Shown piece by piece: positions 1 to 8,418 of a stretch of DNA of 28,638 nucleotides. Under the pieces are notes generated by a model. That model searched no databases and was not told where the DNA came from. It saw only the letters and a list, made by a program, of their open reading frames with translations. This stretch comes from CAJJDF01 sp965655625 (GTDB lineage: Bacteria; Bacteroidota; Bacteroidia; Flavobacteriales_D; CAJJDF01). Positions within the stretch are counted from its first letter, which is position 1, and every line of letters begins with the position of its first letter. The position numbers were made by a program, and so were the translations under genes. The DNA is taken from NCBI GenBank assembly GCA_965655625.1, contig CBFHHA010000032.1:1-28638 (forward strand), in the 5' to 3' direction.

Positions 1-821
1 TCTTCTTTAAATTTTTTAGCCTCGTTCATAATTTTTTTTTGGTACCTTCCTTGCACCACATCCACTAGCACCAGCACGGCAATAACGAAGTAGAAAGTAG
101 TTTGGCTCATTGCGTGAATTTGGTTGCCAAAAAAGCTCAAATGCGCTAAATGTCCTCCTTCTGTAATGAGCATAATTCCTACTATAAAGAGTATAAACAG
201 CCCCAGTACCTCGTACATTCTGTTTTTATTCAAAAACTCCGAAACTCTATCAGCCAGTAATAACATTAATAATCCGCTGCCAATTATTGCAATTGCCATG
301 ATGATAAAAGAAACTGCAGAATTCTCAATGTGCGAAGTTAGTCCAATTGCAGCTAAAATAGAATCAAAAGAGAAAACTAAGTTCATCACAACGATAGAAA
401 TGATGACAGATTGAGCGGTTTTCTTTTTTCTCTCTTTTTTTACCTCCGAGTTTTGATGAGTTACACCCGACAGCATGTGCCATATTTCTTTGAGTGCAGT
501 GTATAAGATAAATCCACCTCCAAACAGCACGATAATGCTGTGTCCTGTGAAATGATAATCTACGATTCCTTCAATGTTTCCCGTTAAAAAAGAAATGGGT
601 GATTGGAAATAACCGATAAGTTGAACCAAAATAAAGAGCAAAACAATTCTCAATACAATGGCAATCAATATTCCAATTTTTCTAACTCGCTTTTGGTCTT
701 TTTCCTCAGCTTTCTTGGACTCCAACGAAATATAGAGCAAGTTGTCGAACCCCAGAACGGCTTGCAACAAAATGAGCATGAATAAAGTAAATAGATTTCC
801 CAGTGTAAATATTTCTGACAT
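1..821 (-). CDS. TerC-family integral membrane protein (partial, 3' end off the left edge)
   Basis: The frame read leftward from the ATG at 819-821 stays open to base 1, giving 273 residues with no stop, so the C-terminus is missing. The protein is hydrophobic, with about seven membrane segments in two halves separated by a charged linker (roughly residues 115-135, rich in Lys and Glu). Each half carries an Asp inside a membrane helix: 'GFDNLLYIS' near residue 24 and 'FSFDSILAAIG' near residue 150. This pair is the mark of the TerC/Alx/YkoY family, whose better-studied members act in manganese or other metal efflux and in metalation of exported enzymes. The first motif has Leu-Leu where many relatives have Ile-Ile or Ala-Val. 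It is transcribed divergently from the M1 peptidase and has a good promoter match just upstream. The family is clear; the substrate is not. Confidence 0.85.
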   Translation of the reverse strand, partial: MSEIFTLGNLFTLFMLILLQAVLGFDNLLYISLESKKAEEKDQKRVRKIGILIAIVLRIVLLFILVQLIGYFQSPISFLTGNIEGIVDYHFTGHSIIVLFGGGFILYTALKEIWHMLSGVTHQNSEVKKERKKKTAQSVIISIVVMNLVFSFDSILAAIGLTSHIENSAVSFIIMAIAIIGSGLLMLLLADRVSEFLNKNRMYEVLGLFILFIVGIMLITEGGHLAHLSFFGNQIHAMSQTTFYFVIAVLVLVDVVQGRYQKKIMNEAKKFKE

Positions 822-845
822 AGTTCTTTTTTATTTCAGTTGGTA

Positions 846-875
846 CAAAGGTAAGGGATATCTCAGAACTACAAA
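846..875 (-). promoter_or_regulatory. Bacteroidota-type promoter for the TerC-family gene
   Basis: On the minus strand, TTTG (875-872), an 18-base spacer and TACCTTTG (853-846) match the Bacteroidota consensus TTTG / TAnnTTTG. A start about 7 bases downstream gives a leader of roughly 18 nt before the ATG at 821. Confidence 0.6.
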
Positions 876-1003
876 TTTCTTTCAGATTCAAAAGAGGTAT
901 AGCTGTTTTATTTCGATAGAAGTTAATTTGAGTTATCGATTATTTCTACAAAACACCACTGCTTTGTTGTCAATTCCCACTATATTTAACTAAAAATCAA
1001 ATT

Positions 1004-4000
1004 ATGCGAATTCTTCCCTTTCTTATTTTTTTATCTAGTTTTAGTTTTGCGCAAACTTATTTTCAACAAGAAGTAAATTACAAAATAGACGTTACGCTTG
1101 ACGACAAAACCCATACTTTAAGTGCTTTCGAGACTTTTGAATACGTCAACAATTCCCCTGATGAATTGAATTTCATCTACATACATTTATGGCCCAATGC
1201 CTACAAAGACAATACGTCTGCAATGTCATTGCAGCAATACCGAAACGGAAATAAGGTGATGGAGAATAACTCTGAGGTAGATAAAGGTTTTATTGATTCC
1301 TTGGACTTTAAAGTTGAGGGTCAACAAGCAACTTTTCTTTATAATCTTACTCATAAGGATATTGGAAAGTTAATCTTGAATGAACCACTGAAACCAGGAG
1401 GTAAAATCACAGTTTCCACTCCTTTTCGAGTAAAACTTCCAAACGGAAACATCTCTCGATTGGGACATGTGGGAGAATCTTATCAGATAACTCAGTGGTA
1501 TCCAAAGCCTGCGGTTTACGACAAGGAAGGCTGGCATCAAATGCCTTATTTAACCCAAGGAGAGTTTTATTCAGAATATGGTTCGTTTGACGTGAGTATT
1601 ACTTTGCCATCAAATTATGTGGTGGGATCAACCGGAGATTTACAAACGGAAAGCGAAATTCAGTTTTTGGACAATAAAGCACAGCACACAGAAAGTAAAT
1701 TAGACTCTATCTTAATATTGAGTGCTAAAGGGAATAATTTTCCAAAATCAAGTAGTCAGGTCAAAACAATTCGTTACACTCAATCAAAAGTGCATGATTT
1801 TGCATGGTTTGCCGATAAGCGTTACCACGTTTTAAAAGGAGAAGTGGAATTGCCAATTAGCAAAAGAAAAGTAACAACTTGGGCAATGTTTACAAATAGT
1901 CAGGCAAATTTATGGAAAAATTCCATCGAGTATATCAATGATGGAATCTATTGGTACAGCAAATGGAATGGCGATTATCCATACAATCAAGTTACCGCAG
2001 TAGACGGAACAATTAGCGCAGGCGGAGGAATGGAATACCCAAATGTTACGGTAATTGGAGGAGCGAGTAGTGCAACCCAACTCGAGTTGGTGATAGTTCA
2101 TGAAGTAGGACACAATTGGTTTTATGGTATTTTAGGTTCAAATGAAAGAGTTCATCCTTGGATGGATGAAGGAATAAATACGGCCAATGAAATTCGCTAT
2201 TTCAAAACCAAATACCCTGAAAACAATGAGTTTTCAAACAACTTTGGCGGTGTTGCTGATAAAATTCATTTGGGAGGAATTAGTCATCATTGCGGAAATC
2301 ACTTGACTTACGGTTTTTCTGCAAACAACGGAAAGGATCAACCTATTGAGCTGCACAGCAACGACTACACTTCTCTCAATTACGGAGCGATTGTGTATGC
2401 CAAAACCGGGTTAGTATTTACTTACCTGCGCGATTATTTGGGAGAAAACGTTTATGATAAAGCTATGCAAGCTTATTTTGACCAATGGAAGTTCAAGCAT
2501 CCTCAACCGATAGATTTACAAAAAGTAATGGAAAGCCAAACGGGTAAAGACCTCAATTGGTTTTTTGATGATGTGATTAACACCACAGGGAAAATTGATT
2601 TTAAACTAAGGAGGGTAAGAAAAAGGAATGAGGGTGGATATTCTGCAGAGATTTTGAATGCGGGTGATATTCGATCTCCGGTGAGAGTAGATGCTTATTT
2701 TGAAGGGAAATTAGTTGAAACTGTTTGGACAGAATCTACAGAAGATTTTGGTGTTCTTGATGCTGAGTTTAATTCTACACAAATTGATAAAGTGGTAATA
2801 GATGGCGAAGAAAATATGCCTGATGTCAATCGAATGAATAATAGTTGGGAGAAAACCCGAACGCTAAATAAAGTGGAGCCTATGCATTTTGAATTCTTGG
2901 CAGGGGACAATGAATCGGACAAAAATACGATTTGGTGGACTCCCATTGTTGGAGCAAATGCTTATGACAAGCTTATGGTTGGAGCTCTATTCCACAATAT
3001 CACAGCGCCCAAAAACAAATTAGAGTTTTCTGTAGCTCCATTGTTTTCTTTTGGAAATAGCACACTCGCTGGAATAGGAGATGTACACCTAAATTTTACT
3101 CCAGCCAGACTGATAAAAAAAATGGAGGTAGGAGTGAAGGGGCAAACTTTTGGTGAGGAGATTTTAATCAGCGATAAATCGCCCTATTCATTCGATCTGG
3201 AAGGAAGATCATCATTAGACAAAATGTTGTATTGGGTAGTGAAACCCTATTTATTTATGGAATTGGGCAACAATAGAGAAAGAAGAAGATTTAGTCATAA
3301 TATAGAACTACAGTATATTTGGGCGAGAAGTGTGAGCGAGCTTCAAACAGCTGAGACTGGAACAAAAGGTGGGTTTGTTCAGTATAATTTTAATTACAAA
3401 AAAAGGAAGTATAGCTTGGAATCAAATTTGAGGATCGATTTACTTGGCGATGATGTCTTATCAAATTATTCCAATTCATTTGTTTACCTTGATATCAAAC
3501 AAGCGTGGACTTATCGAATAAAATCAGAAAAGAAAATTGAGCTCAGGATGTTTGCGGGTAAGAGTTTGTACACAAGAAGTGTACTGGGAGTAGAGAATGA
3601 TTTCCGTTTTGGATTTGCGCTTGGAGGACAAAATGGCACACAAGATTACTTTTATGAGCAGTTCATGTTCGGAAGAAATGAATCCAACGGATTGTGGGCA
3701 CAACAGAGGATAGAAAATCAGGGAGGATTTAAAACTGTAAGCGACTTCGGTTTTTCTACCAACTTTATGGCATCGGCCAATTTGTATGCCGAACTTCCTT
3801 GGGGTCCAATTGGAGTGTTTGGAGATTATGGAGTTTTCGACAATGGAAATAAACTTATTACCGCGGCAAATGCTGGATTGGGTATTCGATTACTCCAAGG
3901 TAATTTGGCAGCTTATGTGCCATTAATTTCAACCAGTAACATACAAAACTCTCTGACTCAAAAAGAGTTTATACAAACAATACGAATCACGTTGAATATA

Positions 4001-4042
4001 TCTGCCTTGACTTACCGAAATTTGTTAGGAGGGGTTAATTAA
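1004..4042 (+). CDS. Secreted M1-family metallopeptidase with C-terminal beta-barrel-like domain
   Basis: 1012 residues. It opens with a signal peptide (about residues 1-16, ending FSFAQ). The zinc site is HEVGH at 366-370 followed by 18 residues and Glu389, the gluzincin HExxH-x18-E pattern. GGGMEYP at 340-346 corresponds to the GxMEN substrate-binding motif of M1 aminopeptidases. The catalytic part ends near residue 550. A linker and then, from about residue 640, strands with alternating hydrophobic and aromatic residues run to the C-terminus (for example around 'VAPLFSFGN' and 'GPIGVFGDYGVF'). This resembles an outer-membrane barrel rather than the usual M1 ERAP-type tail. No T9SS sorting domain is present. 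It probably cleaves peptides at the cell surface or in the periplasm. Its last 18 bp overlap the convergent fmt gene. The peptidase call is firm; the barrel is inferred from residue pattern. Confidence 0.9.
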   Translation: MRILPFLIFLSSFSFAQTYFQQEVNYKIDVTLDDKTHTLSAFETFEYVNNSPDELNFIYIHLWPNAYKDNTSAMSLQQYRNGNKVMENNSEVDKGFIDSLDFKVEGQQATFLYNLTHKDIGKLILNEPLKPGGKITVSTPFRVKLPNGNISRLGHVGESYQITQWYPKPAVYDKEGWHQMPYLTQGEFYSEYGSFDVSITLPSNYVVGSTGDLQTESEIQFLDNKAQHTESKLDSILILSAKGNNFPKSSSQVKTIRYTQSKVHDFAWFADKRYHVLKGEVELPISKRKVTTWAMFTNSQANLWKNSIEYINDGIYWYSKWNGDYPYNQVTAVDGTISAGGGMEYPNVTVIGGASSATQLELVIVHEVGHNWFYGILGSNERVHPWMDEGINTANEIRYFKTKYPENNEFSNNFGGVADKIHLGGISHHCGNHLTYGFSANNGKDQPIELHSNDYTSLNYGAIVYAKTGLVFTYLRDYLGENVYDKAMQAYFDQWKFKHPQPIDLQKVMESQTGKDLNWFFDDVINTTGKIDFKLRRVRKRNEGGYSAEILNAGDIRSPVRVDAYFEGKLVETVWTESTEDFGVLDAEFNSTQIDKVVIDGEENMPDVNRMNNSWEKTRTLNKVEPMHFEFLAGDNESDKNTIWWTPIVGANAYDKLMVGALFHNITAPKNKLEFSVAPLFSFGNSTLAGIGDVHLNFTPARLIKKMEVGVKGQTFGEEILISDKSPYSFDLEGRSSLDKMLYWVVKPYLFMELGNNRERRRFSHNIELQYIWARSVSELQTAETGTKGGFVQYNFNYKKRKYSLESNLRIDLLGDDVLSNYSNSFVYLDIKQAWTYRIKSEKKIELRMFAGKSLYTRSVLGVENDFRFGFALGGQNGTQDYFYEQFMFGRNESNGLWAQQRIENQGGFKTVSDFGFSTNFMASANLYAELPWGPIGVFGDYGVFDNGNKLITAANAGLGIRLLQGNLAAYVPLISTSNIQNSLTQKEFIQTIRITLNISALTYRNLLGGVN

Positions 4043-4993
4043 TAGCTTGGCGTCCTCAAAACTATTCCCTTTTAAATAATCAATTACTGTCATGTTTCTT
4101 TTTCCAGCGGGCTGAAATTCAACGATACTTAATTTTCCGTGAGGGGTAGAAACATGAATGTATTCTTTGTTGTCGGTCGATACTGAGAATGAATGCTCAT
4201 CAGTGTCTAGAATTTCTATTGAATATATTTTGGTTGCAATAGTTTTTCCTTCTTTTTTAAATTCAGTCCATGCGCAGGGGTAAGGAGAGAGTCCTCTAAC
4301 AAAGTTGTGGATACTTTCCATCGGTTGAGACCAATCTAACTTACAGTCTTGTTTGAAAATCTTATGAGCCGGTTTTAATTTTTGTTCATCTGCACAGAGT
4401 GAATTTTGCGATGTTTCTGAATAATCTTCATTTTCAATTGCTCTTACCGTTTTTACCACAAGCTTTCCGCCAATGTCCATTAGTTTGTCGTGCAGTATTC
4501 CGGCAGTATCATTTTTATCAATCTTTACTTTTTCCTGGAATAATATTTTACCAGTATCAATTTCTTTTTCGATAAAAAAAGTAGTCACACCACTTTCTTT
4601 TTCTCCGTTTATTATTGCCCAGTTGATCGGAGCCGCTCCTCGATATTGGGGAAGGAGAGAACCGTGCAAATTAAATGTGCCATATTCTGGCATATTCCAT
4701 ACTACTTCTGGTAGCATCCTAAAAGCTACCACTACTTGCAAGTTGGCATTCAAAGATTTAAGTTCGGTCAAGAATTCTGGATTCTTAAGCTTTTCGGGTT
4801 GAAGCACTTTCAGATTTTGAGAAATAGCGTATTTTTTTACCGCAGACTCTTGAAGTTTTTGTCCTCTTCCGGCAGGTCTGTCTGGTGCAGTAATTACCCC
4901 TACAATTTCACTTCCTGATTCAACAAGTGATTTCAAAGATTCTACAGCAAAATCTGGAGTTCCCATAAATATTATTCTAAGTTTTCTTGCCAT
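4025..4993 (-). CDS. fmt: Methionyl-tRNA formyltransferase
   Basis: 322 residues, the normal family length. It transfers the formyl group from 10-formyl-tetrahydrofolate to Met-tRNA(fMet) in the cytoplasm, enabling initiation. The N-terminal formyltransferase fold shows 'FMGTPDFAV' near residue 9, 'APDRPAGRGQ' at 36-45 and 'NLHGSLLPQYRG' at 108-119. The catalytic trio is Asn108, His110 and Asp146, with exactly the spacing of the E. coli enzyme (106/108/144). A C-terminal tRNA-binding domain follows from about residue 205. The frame is open upstream to 5134, but homology begins at the ATG at 4991-4993 ('MARKLRIIFMG'), and the extension would run through the promoter. It overlaps the M1 gene by 18 bp tail to tail and is divergent from the glycosyltransferase gene. 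Confidence 0.97.
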   Translation of the reverse strand: MARKLRIIFMGTPDFAVESLKSLVESGSEIVGVITAPDRPAGRGQKLQESAVKKYAISQNLKVLQPEKLKNPEFLTELKSLNANLQVVVAFRMLPEVVWNMPEYGTFNLHGSLLPQYRGAAPINWAIINGEKESGVTTFFIEKEIDTGKILFQEKVKIDKNDTAGILHDKLMDIGGKLVVKTVRAIENEDYSETSQNSLCADEQKLKPAHKIFKQDCKLDWSQPMESIHNFVRGLSPYPCAWTEFKKEGKTIATKIYSIEILDTDEHSFSVSTDNKEYIHVSTPHGKLSIVEFQPAGKRNMTVIDYLKGNSFEDAKLLINPS

Positions 4994-5065
4994 TGTAGGG
5001 TTTGTTTTGATGTTTGATGTGTTTTCAAACCAAGGATAAAATACTATCTTCGTTTGGTCGTTACA

Positions 5066-5094
5066 CAAAAGTAATTCTTTGAATCGAATGCAAA
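5066..5094 (-). promoter_or_regulatory. Promoter for fmt
   Basis: The minus strand reads TTTG (5094-5091), a 17-base spacer and TACTTTTG (5073-5066), matching the Bacteroidota TTTG / TAnnTTTG consensus. The predicted start near 5059 leaves a leader of about 65 nt before the ATG at 4993. The -33 box overlaps the first codons of the divergent glycosyltransferase gene. Confidence 0.5.
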
Positions 5095-6263
5095 AACCAA
5101 ATGTATTATTTATTTCGAGTTGGTATCCTAGCAAGGAACACAGAACTTTAGGGAATTTTGTTCAGCGACATGCTGAATCGATTCAGCCCTTTGTTAATTT
5201 GTGGGTAATGTCAGTATCTTCTTCCACCGATTTACAAGAAGAGTTTGAGCTGGAATTTTCTATCATCAATGGAGTAAATACGCTGCATGTATATTACCAA
5301 AAAGTAAATTCGACAATGCCGATTCTCGCTTCTGCCAAGAAACTGAGTAGATACCGCGAAGCTCATAATTTGGGAATGAAATACTTGTCGGATGAAAAAA
5401 GAGTGAAAAAGTTCGATGTTCTCCATTGTAATGTCACTTTCCCTGCAGGGATTATTGCCTTAGATTTTAAGAAAGAATACAAAATCCCGTATGTGCTAAC
5501 CGAACATTGGACGTTGTTTCTTCCCTACAAAAATGATTTCAAGAAACTAAACCCAATCGTACAACGAAAAATGAGAGAAATTGTCTCAAATGCTTCCGTT
5601 GTTGCTCCGGTATCGCAACATTTAGCTATTTCTATGCAAGAGAAGGGATTAAAAGGAAATTATACCATTATCCCAAATGTGGCGGATACAAAATTGTTTT
5701 CGTTGAGAACAAAAGAGCCCAACGAAGTAAAGCAAATACTTCATGTTTCTACCTTGGTTGATGACCACAAAAACATTTCGGGTATTTTTAGGACCTTGAG
5801 AAAAATAGCAGAAACACGTCAAGATTTTCAGCTAGTAATAGTAACAGATGGTGACATCGAAAAAGCTAAATTCATTCAAAAATCTGTAGGTTTGCAAGAT
5901 CGGTTTGTTACCTATCACGGGACAAAAACACCGAATGAAATAGTCGAATTTTATCAATCATCTGACTTTTTTGTACTCTTCAGTAATTACGAAAACCTCC
6001 CCGTAGTGATGGTAGAGAGTTTTTGTTGTGGTTTGCCTTTTGTTTCTTCTAATGTTGGAGGGATTTCGGAATTTGTAGATAACTCGAATGGCAGGCTAGT
6101 AAGGGCTGAAGATGAAAATGCGTTGCAAGAAGAAATAAATTTTATGCTTGATAATGTGAGTGAATTTGATTCTACTGAGATTAGAAAAAAGGCCATTAAC
6201 CAATTTGATAATGCTGTTGTGGGTGCTCGATATCTGGAGGTTTATAAAGAGATACTGAGTTGA
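5088..6263 (+). CDS. GT4-family glycosyltransferase
   Basis: 391 residues from the ATG at 5088; an in-frame TTG nine bases earlier is a weaker choice. It has a two-domain GT-B fold. The N-terminal half begins 'VLFISSWYPSKEHRTLGNFV', a common opening of GT4 enzymes that recognise the acceptor, with 'LTEHWTLF' near 138-144 and 'IPNVADTKLF' near 195. The C-terminal donor-binding half has 'HVSTLVDDHKNISG' near 219 and the E-x7-E motif at Glu302 and Glu310, followed by 'GLPFVSSNVGGISE'. It has no membrane segment, so it probably acts on the inner face of the membrane, adding a sugar from a nucleotide-sugar donor during surface glycan synthesis. The stop overlaps the start of the next gene, a flippase-like protein, which fits that pathway. 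Sugar and acceptor cannot be read from the sequence. Confidence 0.9.
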   Translation: MQKPNVLFISSWYPSKEHRTLGNFVQRHAESIQPFVNLWVMSVSSSTDLQEEFELEFSIINGVNTLHVYYQKVNSTMPILASAKKLSRYREAHNLGMKYLSDEKRVKKFDVLHCNVTFPAGIIALDFKKEYKIPYVLTEHWTLFLPYKNDFKKLNPIVQRKMREIVSNASVVAPVSQHLAISMQEKGLKGNYTIIPNVADTKLFSLRTKEPNEVKQILHVSTLVDDHKNISGIFRTLRKIAETRQDFQLVIVTDGDIEKAKFIQKSVGLQDRFVTYHGTKTPNEIVEFYQSSDFFVLFSNYENLPVVMVESFCCGLPFVSSNVGGISEFVDNSNGRLVRAEDENALQEEINFMLDNVSEFDSTEIRKKAINQFDNAVVGARYLEVYKEILS

Positions 6264-7492
6264 TAAAAACAATTTCAAATACTACGTTCACCTTAGCTCT
6301 AATTAGCTTAATTAACTTTGTGCTTGTTGCCTTAGTTTCAAATAATCTGGGCGAAAATGGAGTTGCCGTAATGGGACTTGTCGTTTTGGGTATTAGTTTT
6401 ATTGTGATGATAAGCAATTTGGTGGGAGGAAGTGCTTTGGTGTATTTATCCTCGCGTAAGCCCATTTTTTCTCTTCTTTTGGTTTCCTACTTGTGGGCCA
6501 TTTTTTCGGCTATTTTTATGGGCACAGTTCTCTGGTTTTTTGAGCTAGTTCCCAATCAGTTTGTATTTTGGACAATTGCCATTGGATTTATGGAGTGTCT
6601 GTTCTCTATTCACAATCAAATTTTCATCGGTAAAGAACAATTAAAAACTCATAATTCATTAAAATTAACTCAAAAAGGAGTGCAATTACTTACTTTTTTG
6701 ATTCTTGGGGTTACTCTCCAAAATTTCATCGTTTCACTTGTTTTGTCTTATGTGTTATCTTTGTTTTTGTCGTTTGTAGCACTCAAAAAAAACATTCGCT
6801 TCCAACATAGAATAGAACTTTTTACTGTATTTAAAACCTCGTTTGTGTATGGTTTTCAAATCCAGTTATCGAACATTATTCAGTTATTGAATTACCGATT
6901 AATATATTTTTTTATAGGGAAATCAATGGGAGGTGTACTAGGAATTTTTATCGTGGCGGTTCAACTGGCCGAGAGTCTTTGGATACCTTCAAAGGCCCTC
7001 GCTATAATTCAATACGGAAAAGTATCGAATGAAAAAAAATCTCAAAAAAAATCAGAGCTCACAGTCAGTTTTATTCATTTGTCATTTTTGATTACCTCAG
7101 TAGCAATTGTTATTTTATGGATGGTTCCAAATGAATGGATTCTTTCCTTATTTGGAAAAGATATTAGTGGAACCAAACCCATCATTTATGCACTCTCGTT
7201 GGGAGTGATGTCTGTAGCTTTGTCTCAATCATTTTCACATTATTTATCTGGAACCGGACAATATAAACATTTGTTGATTGCGGCATTAGTTGGTTTAGCG
7301 CCAATTATTCTATTTGGAAAATATGCAGTCATCAACTACCAATTAATTGGCGCAGGAATAATCACCTCCTTAAGCTACACTTTTTCATGTATATACTTAG
7401 GTATAGTTTTTTATAAGTCTTCTGGAATCAAATTAAAAGATATTTTAATTTTGAAAACTAGTTTCCTCGAAACATTCAAATTATTGAAATAA
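6260..7492 (+). CDS. Flippase-like polysaccharide export membrane protein (Wzx/MATE-like)
   Basis: 410 residues, strongly hydrophobic, with about 12 predicted membrane helices spread along the full length, in the pattern of the MOP/Wzx lipid-linked oligosaccharide flippases. The start is a TTG at 6260-6262 that overlaps the TGA of the glycosyltransferase (TTGA). An in-frame TAA at 6245-6247 excludes a longer form, and the next ATG, 38 codons in, would remove the first helix. The overlap implies translational coupling. With the GT4 gene it forms a two-gene unit for building and flipping a surface glycan or lipid-linked sugar. Flippase sequences diverge strongly, so the family is inferred mainly from topology and context. 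Confidence 0.75.
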   Translation: MIKTISNTTFTLALISLINFVLVALVSNNLGENGVAVMGLVVLGISFIVMISNLVGGSALVYLSSRKPIFSLLLVSYLWAIFSAIFMGTVLWFFELVPNQFVFWTIAIGFMECLFSIHNQIFIGKEQLKTHNSLKLTQKGVQLLTFLILGVTLQNFIVSLVLSYVLSLFLSFVALKKNIRFQHRIELFTVFKTSFVYGFQIQLSNIIQLLNYRLIYFFIGKSMGGVLGIFIVAVQLAESLWIPSKALAIIQYGKVSNEKKSQKKSELTVSFIHLSFLITSVAIVILWMVPNEWILSLFGKDISGTKPIIYALSLGVMSVALSQSFSHYLSGTGQYKHLLIAALVGLAPIILFGKYAVINYQLIGAGIITSLSYTFSCIYLGIVFYKSSGIKLKDILILKTSFLETFKLLK

Positions 7493-7601
7493 CAGCTCTA
7501 TTTGCCGTTCTTTTTTGATAAAACTCGGCTTAATTACTGATATTCGTCATATTTTCATGGTAAGAAGGAGTTAACATTTATAAAAAATTAGACAACTCCC
7601 A

Positions 7602-8417
7602 ATGCAAAAAATTTTAGTCCCCACCGATTTTTCTGACTGTGCCGAAAATGCATTAGATTACGCACTATTTCTGGCCAAAAAAATGGGTGCTGATATCACA
7701 CTATTGAGCGCGTATCACATACCATCTTCTGGCGCAGCGACCATTGTGGTTAATATACAAGAGGACATGCGAAAAGAAACAGAGGAGGAGTTGGCTGCTT
7801 TGATTAAAAAAAAGAAAAACGATTTTCCAAACGTTAAAATCACCCCAGAAACAGATTTTAATGTTCCGGTGAATTCAATCCTGCGACATACACAGAATTC
7901 CGAGTATGATTTAGTAGTAATAGGAACTACTGGAGCCACTGGTATGAAAGACATATTTTTAGGAAGTACAACTTCCAATATCGTGGATAAAGTAAAAACT
8001 CCTATTTTGGCAGTTCCTCATAATTCGGATTTTAAGTCGATCGACTCTATTTTGATGGCTTGTAGTCTGGAAAGTATAAAAACAGTAGATTCAATGAATT
8101 TTTTAAAGCTATTTGCCACAACATTAAATTTGAAAGTAAAATTCTTTAATGTATTCAAAGAGGAGGATGAAGAAATGGAAGAGAGATTGGCAAAAAAGAA
8201 AGAAAGCTTAAAAATAATTTTTGATTCCTTTAAATATGAAATAGAGTTAATTAAATCAAATGACATCGAAAATGCTGTATTAGATGCCGTTGGACAAAAC
8301 CAACTATTGTCGGTAGTAACTCGTGAGCGAAAATTCTTTGACAAAATGTTTCATCCAAGTATGAGTAAGAAATTAGCCAACCACTCGAAGAGTCCAATTC
8401 TAATTTTACACGAATAA
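7602..8417 (+). CDS. Universal stress protein with two Usp domains
   Basis: 271 residues, about twice a single UspA domain. The first domain (1-140) begins 'QKILVPTDFSDCAENAL' and ends with the ATP-binding signature G-x2-G-x9-G-S (Gly108, Gly111, Gly121, Ser122). The second (about 145-271) keeps the fold pattern and the closing 'SPILILHE', but at the matching place reads 'VVTRERKFFDKMFHPSMSKK', with no glycine signature, so it probably does not bind ATP. Such tandem proteins are cytoplasmic, common in Bacteroidota and linked to stress survival; no specific partner can be read here. It follows the flippase gene by 109 bp and converges on the dehydrogenase gene, with a single base between the stops. 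Confidence 0.9.
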   Translation: MQKILVPTDFSDCAENALDYALFLAKKMGADITLLSAYHIPSSGAATIVVNIQEDMRKETEEELAALIKKKKNDFPNVKITPETDFNVPVNSILRHTQNSEYDLVVIGTTGATGMKDIFLGSTTSNIVDKVKTPILAVPHNSDFKSIDSILMACSLESIKTVDSMNFLKLFATTLNLKVKFFNVFKEEDEEMEERLAKKKESLKIIFDSFKYEIELIKSNDIENAVLDAVGQNQLLSVVTRERKFFDKMFHPSMSKKLANHSKSPILILHE

Positions 8418-8418
8418 G

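Noticed and set aside
5079..5087. TTG start for the glycosyltransferase three codons upstream.
   Set aside because: The ATG at 5088 directly precedes the conserved 'NVLFISSW' opening, and nothing favours the rarer start.
4994..5134. Upstream in-frame extension of fmt.
   Set aside because: The family's N-terminus is at the ATG at 4993, and the extension covers the fmt promoter match and the start of the divergent glycosyltransferase.
7557..7574. Mini-ORF ATG-GTA-AGA-AGG-AGT-TAA upstream of the universal stress gene.
   Set aside because: It resembles the five-codon ORF near DUF1015 in length and in its Arg pair, but has no hairpin or terminator next to it, so I treat it as chance.
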